A stretch of 64,000 nt of DNA. Source: Nocardioides zeae. GTDB taxonomy: Bacteria; Actinomycetota; Actinomycetes; Propionibacteriales; Nocardioidaceae. Position 1 is the stretch's first letter, and each line of letters starts with the position of its first letter. The translations under genes were made by a program, and so were the position numbers. This document shows positions 35,001 to 43,847 of the stretch, piece by piece. The notes below the pieces were generated by a model. It was not told where the DNA came from and made no database searches. It saw nothing but the letters and a program-made list of their open reading frames with translations. The stretch lies in the NCBI RefSeq assembly GCF_010686755.1, contig NZ_JAAGXA010000010.1, forward strand, positions 1 to 64,000, written 5' to 3'.

Positions 35001-36236
35001 TCAGTAGTAGTCCCGCACGTGTACCTGCCGCCCGCCGAACCACGCGTCGAGCACCCCGTCGTGCTCCCGCGGCCCCTCCAGCACCCCCAGCATCCGCAGG
35101 TTCGCGCACGACTGCGCCCCGGCCTGCAGCAGCGACAGCCCGTTGACGGTCAACCGTGGCGCGTCGACGCCGGACACGCGCCGTACCGCCGCGACCCCGG
35201 ACGAGACCGCCAGCTCCCACGTCCCGTCCACCAGCCCCAGCACGTCGCCGACCACCTCGAACACCGCCGTGCCGTCCACGGGGTAGGTCCGCGGCAGCAG
35301 CGCCCCGGGCACGTCGAGCACCCGCACCATGTACGGGTGCGACCCCACGCGCTGCCACGCCAGTGACGGCAGCACGAGGCGCGCCGCGTCGGGGTCGGAC
35401 GTCTCCAGCTTCACCGACCCGTTGACCGACGAGAACGACGCGACCACCTTCCACAGCGCACGGGCGGCGTCACCCGTGAGCGCGATGAGGTCGTCGACCT
35501 GGAGGGACTTGTCCGCGCCGTACCCGGCCTCCCGCTCCCACGCGACGTACCCCACCGCCCGCCACCCACCGTCCGGCGCCCGCTCCTCGGCGAGCGTGAC
35601 GCCCTCGGCGGGGACGCGCTCCTTCGGCTTCGCGAAGAGCGGGCCGCGGCGGGTGAGGGGCCCGTTCTGCGCGCGGGCCCAGAGGTCGTACGTCGCGGCG
35701 ATCGCCGGCTCGTCGGCGGGGGTCGCGCGGCGCACCCGCACGGACGGCGCCGGCCGCACCCCGGCCAGGTCGGCCAGCGGGACCTGGACGGTGTCGAGCG
35801 CGGTGACGACCTCGTAGCCGAACTTGCGGTAGATGCCGGGCGCCGTCGGGAACAGCCCCGACATCGCGTCGCCCCGGTCGGCCGCCTCGCGCAGCGACGA
35901 GGCGAACAGGTCGGTCAGCAGCCCCGCACCGCGGTGCTCGGCGGCCACGACCACACCGCCGAAGCCGCAGGTCGGGATCGCGGCCCCGCCCCACCACGAG
36001 GTGTAGGCGTGGGTGCGCACGCGGGCGACCATGCGGGGGTCGCCGGCAGCGTCGTCGGCCGGGTCGTCGAACGTCGCCCACATCGAGACCCCGTCGGGCC
36101 ACGAGCCCGGCTCGGGCATCGGCGGCCGGGGGAGGTGCGCCGGGTAGGGCCCGAACGCCTCGACCCCCAGCGCGAGCGACTGGTCGAGCACCTCCTGGGT
36201 GTCGTCGGGACCGAGCCGGCGGGTGTGGAGGGCCAT
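35001..36236 (-). CDS. GNAT acetyltransferase of the Eis type
   Basis: 411 residues, matching the length of mycobacterial Eis-like enzymes. An N-terminal GNAT fold carries the acetyl-CoA pyrophosphate loop VVVAAEHRGAGLLTDLF. A second GNAT-like region and a C-terminal sterol-carrier-like domain follow (GTAVFEVVGDVLGLVDGTWEL... LTVNGLSLLQAG). The chain ends in RDYY, consistent with the catalytic C-terminal carboxylate of this group. Family members acetylate amines of aminoglycosides or peptides; the native substrate here is unknown. Confidence 0.87.
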   Translation of the reverse strand: MALHTRRLGPDDTQEVLDQSLALGVEAFGPYPAHLPRPPMPEPGSWPDGVSMWATFDDPADDAAGDPRMVARVRTHAYTSWWGGAAIPTCGFGGVVVAAEHRGAGLLTDLFASSLREAADRGDAMSGLFPTAPGIYRKFGYEVVTALDTVQVPLADLAGVRPAPSVRVRRATPADEPAIAATYDLWARAQNGPLTRRGPLFAKPKERVPAEGVTLAEERAPDGGWRAVGYVAWEREAGYGADKSLQVDDLIALTGDAARALWKVVASFSSVNGSVKLETSDPDAARLVLPSLAWQRVGSHPYMVRVLDVPGALLPRTYPVDGTAVFEVVGDVLGLVDGTWELAVSSGVAAVRRVSGVDAPRLTVNGLSLLQAGAQSCANLRMLGVLEGPREHDGVLDAWFGGRQVHVRDYY

Positions 36237-36245
36237 GGGAGGAAC

Positions 36246-37505
36246 CTACGGGCGGGACGCGTCCTCGATCGACCCGATGGCGGTGCCGACGTCGGGCGTG
36301 ACGGCCTCCTCCTCGAGACGCGTCAGCACGTGGTCGACGTAGTCCCGCGCCGCCAGGAAGATGTCGACCTCGTGGCCGGCCTGCTCGGAGAGGTACCAGC
36401 GATGCTCGAGCACCTCGTGGAACACCTCGGCCGGCTCCCGCTTGCCGCGGCTGTCCGGCGGGATCATCGCCGACAGCGGCTCGTAGACCTCCGTCAGCCA
36501 CCGGTGCGCCACCAGGGAGCGGTCGGCGCCGCCGAGGCCGTGGTGCGCCGTGAAGGCGGCGATGTCGTTGAGCAGCCGGCGGGCCTGCGCGTCCTCGACG
36601 TTCAGCCCCGTCAGTGCGCGGAGCTCGCGGCAGTGGTGGCCGGCCTCGACGACCCGGGGTTGGATCTGCACCCGGTCGCCGTCGTAGTCGGTCACGATGT
36701 CGAGCTCCTCGACGTCGAAGCCGAGGTCGTTGAGCCGGTCGATGCGCCGCTCGATCCGCCACATCTCGTCGGTCGAGAACTCCTCGGTGCTGGTGAGCTC
36801 GGCCCACAGCGCGTCGTACCGCTCCTGCACCATCCGCACCACCCCGTGGATGTCGACGTCGGCGGCGAGCGACCCGGCGGCCTGCAGGTCGAGCAGCTCG
36901 GCGAAGACGTTCTGGCAGCCCACCTCGACGTCGTACGCCCGCAGGTTGTCCGACAGCGGATTGCGCCACTCGCCGGTCTCCGCGTCGACGAGGTACGCCG
37001 CGAACCCGCCCGCCGCGCGCCGGAAGAGCACGTTGGAGAGCGACACGTCGCCCCAGTAGAAGTCCGCGAGGTGCAGCCGTGCCAGCAGCACGACCAGCGC
37101 GTCGACGAGCGAGGGCACGTAGTCCGTCCCCGAGCCGCGCGCGAAGAGGCTGCGGTAGGGCAGCGAGAAGCGGAGGTGCTCCGTCAGCAGGGCAGCGGGG
37201 AGCTCCTCGCCGTCCGGCGTGGTGCGGCCGGTGACCACTCCCTGCGGTACGACGGCGGGGAGCCCCGCGCGCTGCAGGTCGCGCAGCGTGCGGTGCTCCC
37301 GGAACGCCATCTGCTCGACGGTCTCCTTGACCGCGACGATGGGTCCCGGGCCGCGTGTGCTGGGCAGCTGCACGATGCGCACCACGTGGCGCGACAGGCC
37401 GCGGGGGAGCGGGACGACGTGCTCGGTCCACTCCTCGAGCGGGGTCGCCCAGGGCAGGGCGAGGAGCGCCGGGTCGGGCCGGCTCGCGACGATGCGAAGT
37501 GCCAT
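36246..37505 (-). CDS. DUF4032 protein with kinase-like N-terminal domain
   Basis: 419 residues from an ATG at 37505. The N-terminal half has protein-kinase-like landmarks: VKETVEQMAFREHRTLRDL (Lys/Glu pair), HLADFYWGDVSLSNVLF (catalytic loop with D and N) and YLVDAETGEW (metal-binding DxE). The C-terminal half corresponds to the actinobacterial DUF4032 region. Substrate and role are unknown. It lies 9 bases after the Eis-like gene end and is divergent from tRNA-Thr. Confidence 0.85.
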   Translation of the reverse strand: MALRIVASRPDPALLALPWATPLEEWTEHVVPLPRGLSRHVVRIVQLPSTRGPGPIVAVKETVEQMAFREHRTLRDLQRAGLPAVVPQGVVTGRTTPDGEELPAALLTEHLRFSLPYRSLFARGSGTDYVPSLVDALVVLLARLHLADFYWGDVSLSNVLFRRAAGGFAAYLVDAETGEWRNPLSDNLRAYDVEVGCQNVFAELLDLQAAGSLAADVDIHGVVRMVQERYDALWAELTSTEEFSTDEMWRIERRIDRLNDLGFDVEELDIVTDYDGDRVQIQPRVVEAGHHCRELRALTGLNVEDAQARRLLNDIAAFTAHHGLGGADRSLVAHRWLTEVYEPLSAMIPPDSRGKREPAEVFHEVLEHRWYLSEQAGHEVDIFLAARDYVDHVLTRLEEEAVTPDVGTAIGSIEDASRP

Positions 37506-37589
37506 GGGTTCCTCCGCGCCCGACCCTAGAACATCTGGGGCTGTTCGGCCCTCTACGATGCCCGTGCTGCTCGCTCGCCGACGCGGCAT

Positions 37590-37662
37590 GCCGCCTTGGC
37601 GCAACTGGTAGCGCAGCGCCCTTGTAATGCGAAGGTTGCGGGTTCGAGTCCCGCAGGCGGCC
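37590..37662 (+). tRNA. tRNA-Thr (anticodon TGT)
   Basis: A full cloverleaf can be folded: acceptor GCCGCCT/AGGCGGC, D arm GCGC/GCGC with AACTGGTA loop, anticodon loop CTTGTAA, T arm GCGGG-TTCGAGT-CCCGC, discriminator C at 37662. CCA is not encoded. The anticodon stem (GCGCC/TGCGA) has only three Watson-Crick pairs, with mismatches at 27-43 and 31-39. The decoding is ACA (and other ACN by wobble). Confidence 0.93.
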
Positions 37663-37710
37663 CTCTTCTCCCGGCCCAACTTCTCCTGGCCCCTCGGTCA
37701 GGCCTCCGCG

Positions 37711-38691
37711 TCAGCGGATCTCGCCCTGCACCTCGCTGTGCGGCACCGTCGGGATCGTGCCGAGCCGGCCCTTGTTGAAGTCCTCGAAGGCCTGGACGAC
37801 CTCGGCGCGGGTGTTCATCACGAACGGACCCATCCACGCGATCGGCTCGCGGATCGGCTGGCCGCCGAGCACCACGACCTCGAGCGCCTCGTGGCGCGAC
37901 TCCTGCGCGCGGTCGGCGCCGACGGTGACCGTCTCGCCGTGACCGAGCACGGCGAGCTGACCGGTGCGGATCGGGCGGCGCTCACCCCCGACGTACCCGT
38001 TGCCCGACATCACGTAGACCAGCGCGTTGAAGTCCGTGCGCCACGGGAGCACGAGCTCGGCGCCCGGCGTGACGGTCGCGTGCACCATCGCCATCGGGGT
38101 GTGGGTGCTGCCCGGGCCGCGGATGCCGTCGACCTCGCCGGCGATGACGCGGATGAGCGCGCCCGCGTCGGGGGAGGTGCCGAGGCCGACCTCGCTGGAG
38201 CGGAGGTCCTGGTAGTGCGGCGGCAGCCACTTCGACGCCTTCGGCAGGTTCACCCACAGCTGCAGGCCGTGGAAGAGGCCGCCCTTGCTGACGAGCCACT
38301 CCGGCGGGGCCTCGATGTGGAGCAGGCCGGAGCCCGCCGTCATCCACTGCGTGTCGCCGTCGGTGATGGACCCGCCGCCGCCGTGACTGTCCTGGTGGTC
38401 CATGACGCCGTCGATCATGTAGGTCACGGTCTCGAAGCCGCGGTGCGGGTGCCACGGGGTGCCCTTGGGCTCGCCCGGCGCGTACTCCACCTCGCCCATC
38501 TGGTCGAGGTGGATGAACGGGTCGAGCAGGCGCGCGTCGACGCCGGCGAAGGCACGGCGCACGGGGAAGCCCTCGCCCTCGTAGCCCTGCGGCGCCGTGG
38601 TGACGCTGACGACCGCGCGGTCCTCGGCGCCGGGGAGCGCCGCGACGGTACGGGGGAGGACGGTCCAGTCGGGCACGTTCACAGCAGGCAT
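37711..38691 (-). CDS. Pirin-family protein
   Basis: 326 residues in the bicupin fold. N-terminal metal-binding and signature segments are visible: DPFIHLDQMG, WHPHRGFETVTYMIDG, HQDSHGGGGSI and WMTAGSGLLHIE. The C-terminal cupin is also present (VLPWRTDFNALVYVMSGNG). Pirins bind iron, and some have quercetinase-like dioxygenase activity. A palindromic site just upstream resembles one before the DODA dioxygenase gene, suggesting joint redox or phenol-responsive control. Confidence 0.92.
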   Translation of the reverse strand: MPAVNVPDWTVLPRTVAALPGAEDRAVVSVTTAPQGYEGEGFPVRRAFAGVDARLLDPFIHLDQMGEVEYAPGEPKGTPWHPHRGFETVTYMIDGVMDHQDSHGGGGSITDGDTQWMTAGSGLLHIEAPPEWLVSKGGLFHGLQLWVNLPKASKWLPPHYQDLRSSEVGLGTSPDAGALIRVIAGEVDGIRGPGSTHTPMAMVHATVTPGAELVLPWRTDFNALVYVMSGNGYVGGERRPIRTGQLAVLGHGETVTVGADRAQESRHEALEVVVLGGQPIREPIAWMGPFVMNTRAEVVQAFEDFNKGRLGTIPTVPHSEVQGEIR

Positions 38692-38713
38692 CGGGTGCTC
38701 CTCGGCTCGGGTG

Positions 38714-38737
38714 ATCTAGTTGAACATTGAACTAGAT
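38714..38737. promoter_or_regulatory. MarR-type operator candidate upstream of pirin
   Basis: Eight-base arms ATCTAGTT and AACTAGAT flank GAACATTG, and the centre also reads as direct TTGAAC-A-TTGAAC. It lies 23 bases before the pirin start. The TTGAA half-site recurs in the palindrome before the dioxygenase gene, and a MarR gene is nearby. Confidence 0.6.
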
Positions 38738-38886
38738 GGGAGCGCAAGATGTTCCCGGGTCCGAGTTGTGGCCCGAGGGGGCTGTTTTCCGGGGCGCTGG
38801 GGCCACGACCTCGGAGTTGGTACGACGCGCGTGACGCCGCTCCCGGTGTCGTGCGCCGGGCGGGTGGCGCGGGCGCCGGGTCGATG

Positions 38887-39043
38887 AAAACGCGGACGCG
38901 GGGGAGGAAAGTGCGCCGGGCCGGGGGCCGGGGCAAAGAAAACGCGGACCCGTGGAGCCGACACGCCGATCGGGAGGGGGCTCGGGTCCGCGTTTTCTTT
39001 CGACCGGATCGGGGTCGGTCGGGCCCGGTCCGCGTTTTCTTTC
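38887..39043. repeat. Dispersed inverted-repeat element, copy 2
   Basis: Left arms AAAACGCGGAC (38887) and AAAGAAAACGCGGACC (38935), a GGAAAGTGCGCC module between them, a central CCGACACGCCGA, and right arms GGTCCGCGTTTTCTTTC twice (38995 and 39027). Same order as copy 3. It is immediately downstream of the pdxY stop. No gene is credible in the rest of the 38692-39085 gap. Confidence 0.8.
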
Positions 39044-39085
39044 CCGGGGCCGGGGCCGGGGCCGGGCCGGGGCTGCGCCGCGGGC

Positions 39086-39967
39086 TCAGCGCAGCTGGCG
39101 CGCCTGGAACCGCTCGGGCGGGTTGGCGATGGAGGCCTGGGCGCCGATGAGCTGGATCTCGCGCGTTCCGGCCGCGATCGTCGCCTCCAGCACGCTGAAG
39201 ACGCTCGACGTGGTGCGCTCGAGGGCCAGCTGGGGTGAGCGCGTCGTCAGCAGGTGCGCCAGGTAGAGCGCCGAGGTGAGGTCGCCGCAACCGTTGGGGG
39301 CGATGGGCAGCTGGGGGGTCTGCACGGCCCACGCGCCGTCGTCCGAGACGGCGAGCACCTCGAGCGTGCCGGCCGGGGTCTCGTCGGTGATGACGCTGGT
39401 GACGAGCACGTCGCGGGGGCCGCGGTCGCGCACGGCGTCGACGGCGTCGAGCACCTCGGCCTCGGTGTGCGTGGTGCGGTCCGTGAGGAAGTCGAGCTCG
39501 AAGTGGTTCGGCGTGAGGATGTCGGCGTGCGGCACGACGTGGTCGCGCATGTACTCCGGGATGCCCGGCCGCACGAACATCCCGCGGCCGACGTCGCCCA
39601 TGACGGGGTCGCAGCAGTAGACCGCGGCCGGGTTGAGCTCCTTGACGCGGGCGACCGCGTCGAGGATGACGGCACCGACGTCCTCGGCGCCCTGGTAGCC
39701 CGAGAGCACCGCGTCGGCGGTGGCCAGCACGCTCACCGGCTTGCCGTCCGGTCCCGTGACCTCGCGCTCGCCGATGCCGGTGATGACGTCCGCGACGTCG
39801 CTCGGAGCGAGGAGCGGGCCCCGCCACGCGCCGTACCCCGTGTGGTTGGAGAAGTGCACCGTCACCACCGGCCACACCTCGTGACCGAGGCGCTGCAGGG
39901 GGAACGTGGCGGCGGAGTTGCCGACGTGGCCGTAGGCGACCGACGACTGGACCGACAGGATCTTCAC
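39086..39967 (-). CDS. pdxY: Pyridoxal kinase
   Basis: About 293 residues (PdxY of E. coli is similar in size). Diagnostic stretches are VKILSVQSSVAYGHVGNSAA, the substrate loop HFSNHTGYG, the PVMGD region CCDPVMGDVGRGMFV, NHFELDFLT, and anion-hole motif NGCGDLTSAL. It phosphorylates pyridoxal in vitamin B6 salvage. The GTG at 39967 has AGGA upstream and is preferred over a GTG at 39985. Confidence 0.94.
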   Translation of the reverse strand: MKILSVQSSVAYGHVGNSAATFPLQRLGHEVWPVVTVHFSNHTGYGAWRGPLLAPSDVADVITGIGEREVTGPDGKPVSVLATADAVLSGYQGAEDVGAVILDAVARVKELNPAAVYCCDPVMGDVGRGMFVRPGIPEYMRDHVVPHADILTPNHFELDFLTDRTTHTEAEVLDAVDAVRDRGPRDVLVTSVITDETPAGTLEVLAVSDDGAWAVQTPQLPIAPNGCGDLTSALYLAHLLTTRSPQLALERTTSSVFSVLEATIAAGTREIQLIGAQASIANPPERFQARQLR

Positions 39968-40016
39968 GACCGAGGATCCTGCCACGCCCGGCCGCCGGAC
40001 GCCCGCGGGTGAGGGG

Positions 40017-40799
40017 TCAGACGACCTGGAGGGAGCGCTTGGAGAGGCCCATCCAGTAGCCGTCGATGCGCTGGTCGCCCGGCTCGTCGGCCTTCAGTGC
40101 GGCGCCGAGGGTGATGAACAGCGGCGTGTAGTGCTCGACGCTCGGGTGGGCGTAGGGCATGCCGGGGGCCTTGGAGCGGTACGCCGCGAGCTCGTCCACG
40201 TCGCCGCGGGAGAGCGCGTCGGCGGCCCAGAGGTCGAAGTCGACCGACCAGCCGGGAGCCTTCGCGTCGATGCTCCAGTCGCGGAGGAAGGGCAGGCCGT
40301 GGGTGAGGAAGCCGGACCCGATGACGAGCACGCCCTCGTCCCGCAGCGGGCGGAGGCGCTCGCCGAGGGCGAGGAGGCGGTAGGGGTCGTCGGTGGGCAG
40401 CGACATCTGCAGGACCGGGATGTCGGCCTCGGGGTACATGATCTTCAGCGGCACCCACGCGCCGTGGTCGAGGCCGCGGGAGGTGTGCTGGTGGACCGGC
40501 TCGCCGTCCGGCATCATCGCGGCCACCCGGGCGGCCAGTGCGGACGCGTCGGGGGTGGCGTACTGCATCTGGTAGTAGTGCGGCGCGAACCCGCCGAAGT
40601 CGTAGACGAGCGGCACGCCCGAGGCGCTGAGGCTGACCGGCGCCGACTCCCAGTGCGCCGACACGATGAGCACGGCCTTCGGGCGCGGCAGGTCCTTCGC
40701 CCAGGCGGCCAGCTGGCCCGACCACACCGGGTCGTCGAGGAGCGGCGGGGCTCCGTGGCCGATGTAGAGGGCCGGCATGCGGTCGGACTGCGTGCTCAT
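40017..40799 (-). CDS. DODA-type (LigB-like) extradiol ring-cleavage dioxygenase
   Basis: 260 residues. Conserved elements of the class III extradiol DODA family: YIGHGAPPLL at the N-terminus, VSAHWES, RGLDHGAWVPLKIMYPEADIPVLQMSL and VIGSGFLTHGL, supplying the His residues for the metal. It would open catechol-like rings such as DOPA, or act on oxidised phenols. The start is fixed by AAGGAGAA eight bases before the ATG at 40799. It is divergent from a MarR regulator with a palindromic site between. Confidence 0.9.
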   Translation of the reverse strand: MSTQSDRMPALYIGHGAPPLLDDPVWSGQLAAWAKDLPRPKAVLIVSAHWESAPVSLSASGVPLVYDFGGFAPHYYQMQYATPDASALAARVAAMMPDGEPVHQHTSRGLDHGAWVPLKIMYPEADIPVLQMSLPTDDPYRLLALGERLRPLRDEGVLVIGSGFLTHGLPFLRDWSIDAKAPGWSVDFDLWAADALSRGDVDELAAYRSKAPGMPYAHPSVEHYTPLFITLGAALKADEPGDQRIDGYWMGLSKRSLQVV

Positions 40800-40841
40800 G
40801 GTGGTTCTCCTTGTCGTCGGGACGATGCTAGGACAACAAGG

Positions 40842-40853
40842 TTGAAGTTTCAA
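40842..40853. promoter_or_regulatory. TTGAA-GT-TTCAA operator candidate
   Basis: A perfect inverted TTGAA repeat lies between the divergent dioxygenase and MarR genes, in an AT-richer pocket suited to a promoter. Its half-site matches the one before the pirin gene. Confidence 0.65.
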
Positions 40854-40912
40854 GCATTCCGGTTCGTCCCGGCGGCACGAGGTCGCTCGGGTCATGGCCT
40901 AGGGTGCGCAGC

Positions 40913-41392
40913 GTGGCGGACGCACTCTGGCTCGACGACGACGAGATGGCCGCGTGGCTGGCGCTCGTGGGGGTGGTCGTACGCCTCGGTCCGGCCCTCG
41001 ACTCCCAGGTCCAGCGCGACGCGGGGATGACCCACTTCGACTACCAGGTGCTCGCGATGCTGTCCGAGGCGCCCGAGCGCACGCTGGCGATGAGCGAGCT
41101 CGCCAGCAAGGTCAACGCCTCCCTCTCGCGGCTCTCCCACGTCGTCAAGAAGCTCGAGCTGCGCGGGTGGATCCACCGGCGGCCCTCGCCGACCAGCCGC
41201 CGGGTCACGGAGTGCACGCTGATGCCCGCGGGGCACGACGTGCTCGTCGAGGCCGCCCCCGGCCACGTCCGGGCCGTGCGCCAGCTCGTCTTCGACGGCC
41301 TGACGCGCGAGCAGGTGCAGCAGCTCACCGCGATCGCGTCGACGATGCGGGCGAACCTCGACGACTCCGACCTGCGCACGCTCGACGGCTGA
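40913..41392 (+). CDS. MarR-family transcriptional regulator
   Basis: 159 residues with the winged-helix core of MarR proteins (GMTHFDYQVLAMLSEAPERTLAMSELASKVNASLSRLSHVVKKLELRGWIHR). Dimerisation helices flank it. The GTG at 40913 has AGGG eight bases upstream; an in-frame GTG at 40904 is an alternative. Position suggests it represses the divergent dioxygenase gene, itself and possibly pirin, through TTGAA sites; the ligand would be a phenolic or quinone. Confidence 0.9.
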   Translation: MADALWLDDDEMAAWLALVGVVVRLGPALDSQVQRDAGMTHFDYQVLAMLSEAPERTLAMSELASKVNASLSRLSHVVKKLELRGWIHRRPSPTSRRVTECTLMPAGHDVLVEAAPGHVRAVRQLVFDGLTREQVQQLTAIASTMRANLDDSDLRTLDG

Positions 41393-41416
41393 CGTCGGGC
41401 GGGACGCGCTCCGGGG

Positions 41417-41577
41417 AAGGAAAACGCGGACCCGGACAAAGAAAGTGCGCGGCCGGCTGGCACGGGTCGAGAAGAGTGCGGGATCCGGCCGGCGACACGC
41501 CGAGGGAGAGCCGGTTCGCGTCCGCGTTTTCTTTCGCCTCCTCCGGGCGTCGCCCGGCCCGGTCCGCGTTTTCTTTC
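41417..41577. repeat. Dispersed inverted-repeat element, copy 3
   Basis: Left arm GGAAAACGCGGACC (41419), module AAAGAAAGTGCGCGGCC, central GGCGACACGCCGA, right arms GTCCGCGTTTTCTTTCG (41519) and GGTCCGCGTTTTCTTTC (41561). It fills the gap between the convergent MarR and ung genes, where a shared terminator would be expected. Confidence 0.8.
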
Positions 41578-41634
41578 CCCAGGGGCGGCGAGCCCCAGCG
41601 GCGGCGAGCCCCAGCGGGCGGCGAGCCCCCGCCC

Positions 41635-42333
41635 TCAGCCCGGCAACGCCCAGTCGACGGGCGCGCCGCCCTGCTCCTCGAGCAGCGCGTTGACCTCGGA
41701 GAACGGCCGTGACCCGAAGAACCCGCGGCTGGCCGACAGCGGCGACGGGTGCACCGAGGCCACGGAGGGCACGTCGCCGAGGTGCGGCGCGAGGCCCTGC
41801 GCGTCGCGGCCCCAGAGGAGGGCGACGCGGGGTCCACCGCGTCGTACCCACGCCGTGATCGCCGTCGCCGTCACGTGCTCCCAGCCCTGGCCGCGGTGCG
41901 ACCCGGAGGCGCCGGGGCGCACCGTGAGGCAGCGGTTGAGCAGCATGACGCCCTGGTCGGCCCACGCGGTCAGGTCGCCGTGCGCGGGAGGCGTGACGCC
42001 GAGGTCGTCGTGGAGCTCGCGGTAGATGTTGGCGAGGCTGCGGGGGATCGGCCGCACGTCGCGGGCGACGGCGAAGCTGAGGCCGATGGGGTGGCCGGGG
42101 GTGGGGTACGGGTCCTGGCCCACGACGAGCACCCGCACCTCGGCGAGCGGCCGCTCGAAGGCGCGGAACACGTGCTCCCCGGCGGGCAGGTAGGGCCGTC
42201 CCGCCGCGATCTCCTCGCGGAGGAAGCCGCCGAGGGCCGCGACCCGCTCGTCGATCGTCGGGTCGACCTCGCGCATCGCCTCGGCCCAGTCCGCGGCGAC
42301 GAGGCCCTTCTCCACCAGTCCGTGCAGGCTCAC
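41635..42333 (-). CDS. ung: Uracil-DNA glycosylase (family 1)
   Basis: 232 residues, usual Ung length. The water-activating motif [16 protein letters not shown], the uracil-binding segment [16 protein letters not shown], and the Leu-intercalation loop [18 protein letters not shown] are all present. It removes uracil from DNA in base excision repair. The GTG at 42333 gives the family N-terminus. It lies just downstream of the FAD oxidoreductase on the same strand. Confidence 0.96.
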   Translation of the reverse strand: MSLHGLVEKGLVAADWAEAMREVDPTIDERVAALGGFLREEIAAGRPYLPAGEHVFRAFERPLAEVRVLVVGQDPYPTPGHPIGLSFAVARDVRPIPRSLANIYRELHDDLGVTPPAHGDLTAWADQGVMLLNRCLTVRPGASGSHRGQGWEHVTATAITAWVRRGGPRVALLWGRDAQGLAPHLGDVPSVASVHPSPLSASRGFFGSRPFSEVNALLEEQGGAPVDWALPG

Positions 42334-42340
42334 GCCCCGA

Positions 42341-43558
42341 TCATGCCCCGATGCGTCCGACGAGGGTCGACGGGTCCGCGCCGCCGGCCAGGGGCTGGGA
42401 GGCCAGCACCTCGCGGGCCGCGTCGCGCCGCTCCTCGACGGCCCACAGCAGCACGCCGACGACGGCCCGACCGGCCGCGTCGAGGTAGTAGGCCACCGCC
42501 CGCTCGTCGTCGAGGTGGTCCTCGATGATCGGCAGCGACGCGTCGAGCGTGCCGACGGCCTCGAAGCGGGTGCCGAAGACGGCGGAGTAGAAGTACGGCG
42601 TGTGGTCGTAGGTCTCGTCGCTGCCGGCGAGGATGCGCCCGGCGACGGTGCCCATCGTGGTGGCGTTGTCGACGTGCTCGACGCGGGTGCGGCCGAGGAT
42701 CGTGTCGGTGTACGTCGCGACGTCACCCGCGGCGTGCACCCCGGCGACGTTCGTGGCGAGGTGGCGGTCCACCTCGATGCTGCCGTCGTCGGCGAGCGCG
42801 ATGCCTGCCTCGCCGGCCAGCTCGCCCGCGGGCTCGATGCCGAGGCCCACCACGACGACGTCCGCGGCCAGGGTGGAGCCGTCGTCGAGGACGAGCTCGA
42901 CGCCCGTGGCGTCGGCGGTGCCCGAGCTGACCTTGGTGCCGGAGCGGAGCGTGACGCCGCCGTCGACGAAGAGCGTCTCGTAGCGGTGCGCCAGCGTCGG
43001 CGGCAGCATCGAGCCGCCCAGCACGTCGTCGGGGTGCACGAGCGTCACCGTGCAGCCGTTCTGCACGAGCGCGGCGGCGATCTCCGAGCCGATGTAGCCA
43101 CCCCCCACGACCGCGACGTGCGGGTGCTCCTCCGACAGTCGGCGCAGGTGGTGGTAGTCCGTCAGGGTGCGGAAGTAGAGCACCCGCTCACCCGGGTCGA
43201 GCCCGTCGATCTGCCGCGGCCGCCCGCCGGTGGCGAGCAGCAGCCTGCCGTAGCCGTAGACCTCGCCCGTCCGCGTGCGCACCTGCCGCGCCTCGGGGTC
43301 GATCGCGATGACCGCGTCGTCGAGCCGCAGCGTCGCACCGGTCTGCTCCTCGGTCTCCAGTGCTGCGTCGTCGAACGTGAAGTCCGGGTCCGTCCACAGC
43401 TTCTTCGACAGCGCCGGGCGCGGGAAGGGCGCCGTCGGCTCCTCCGCGAGGATCGCGATCGAGGCATCGGTGTCACGCTCCCGGATGCCCTTCGCTGCGG
43501 CGTCGGCGGCCATCCCGCCGCCGACGATGACGTGGTCGAAGACCCGAGGTGCGCTCAT
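42341..43558 (-). CDS. FAD-dependent NAD(P)H oxidoreductase (ferredoxin reductase-like)
   Basis: 405 residues in the glutathione-reductase-like fold. FAD motif [18 protein letters not shown], the PALSKKLW segment typical of oxygenase-coupled ferredoxin reductases, second nucleotide motif [17 protein letters not shown], the ATG-type segment [10 protein letters not shown], and FAD-closing [12 protein letters not shown]-terminal reductase domain follows. It may donate electrons to a ferredoxin or rubredoxin; the partner is not in the neighbourhood. Confidence 0.88.
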   Translation of the reverse strand: MSAPRVFDHVIVGGGMAADAAAKGIRERDTDASIAILAEEPTAPFPRPALSKKLWTDPDFTFDDAALETEEQTGATLRLDDAVIAIDPEARQVRTRTGEVYGYGRLLLATGGRPRQIDGLDPGERVLYFRTLTDYHHLRRLSEEHPHVAVVGGGYIGSEIAAALVQNGCTVTLVHPDDVLGGSMLPPTLAHRYETLFVDGGVTLRSGTKVSSGTADATGVELVLDDGSTLAADVVVVGLGIEPAGELAGEAGIALADDGSIEVDRHLATNVAGVHAAGDVATYTDTILGRTRVEHVDNATTMGTVAGRILAGSDETYDHTPYFYSAVFGTRFEAVGTLDASLPIIEDHLDDERAVAYYLDAAGRAVVGVLLWAVEERRDAAREVLASQPLAGGADPSTLVGRIGA

Positions 43559-43661
43559 GCCCCTCACGGTGACAGGGGCGCCCAACCCGCCGGCCCGCGT
43601 TTGCCCGGGCGGCTGTCGGGTACGTCGCGGGCCAGCCCACCGCCGTACCCAGGAGCCGTCC

Positions 43662-43834
43662 ATGGCCGTCCAGCTCAGCAAGCCCAGCCGCATCACCGCC
43701 GTCAGCTACCGGCTCGACGACGCGCCGGACTTCGAGAGGTGCCGGAGAGCAACCGGTTCAGCGGACCCGGCTTCGTCATCGAGATCTACGAGGCCGCCAA
43801 CGCCCTGGGGGAGACGCCGAGCCGGGACGCGTGA
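43662..43834 (+). pseudogene. Small ORF interrupted by a frameshift
   Basis: The ATG at 43662 has AGGAG upstream and opens MAVQLSKPSRITAVSYRL..DAPDFE. At about 43735-43739 the reading continues sensibly only in another frame (VPESNRFSGPGFVIEIYE...), ending at a TGA at 43834. Removing two bases of the GAGAGGTG stretch would restore a ~56-residue protein with uniform composition. Either a genuine mutation or a sequencing slip in the AG repeat. The family is not recognised. Confidence 0.6.
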
Positions 43835-43847
43835 CGGCCGGCCTGGG

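Noticed and set aside
38749..39150. 133-codon frame across repeat copy 2
   Set aside because: Composed of repeat arms and Arg/Gly-rich sequence with no start signal.
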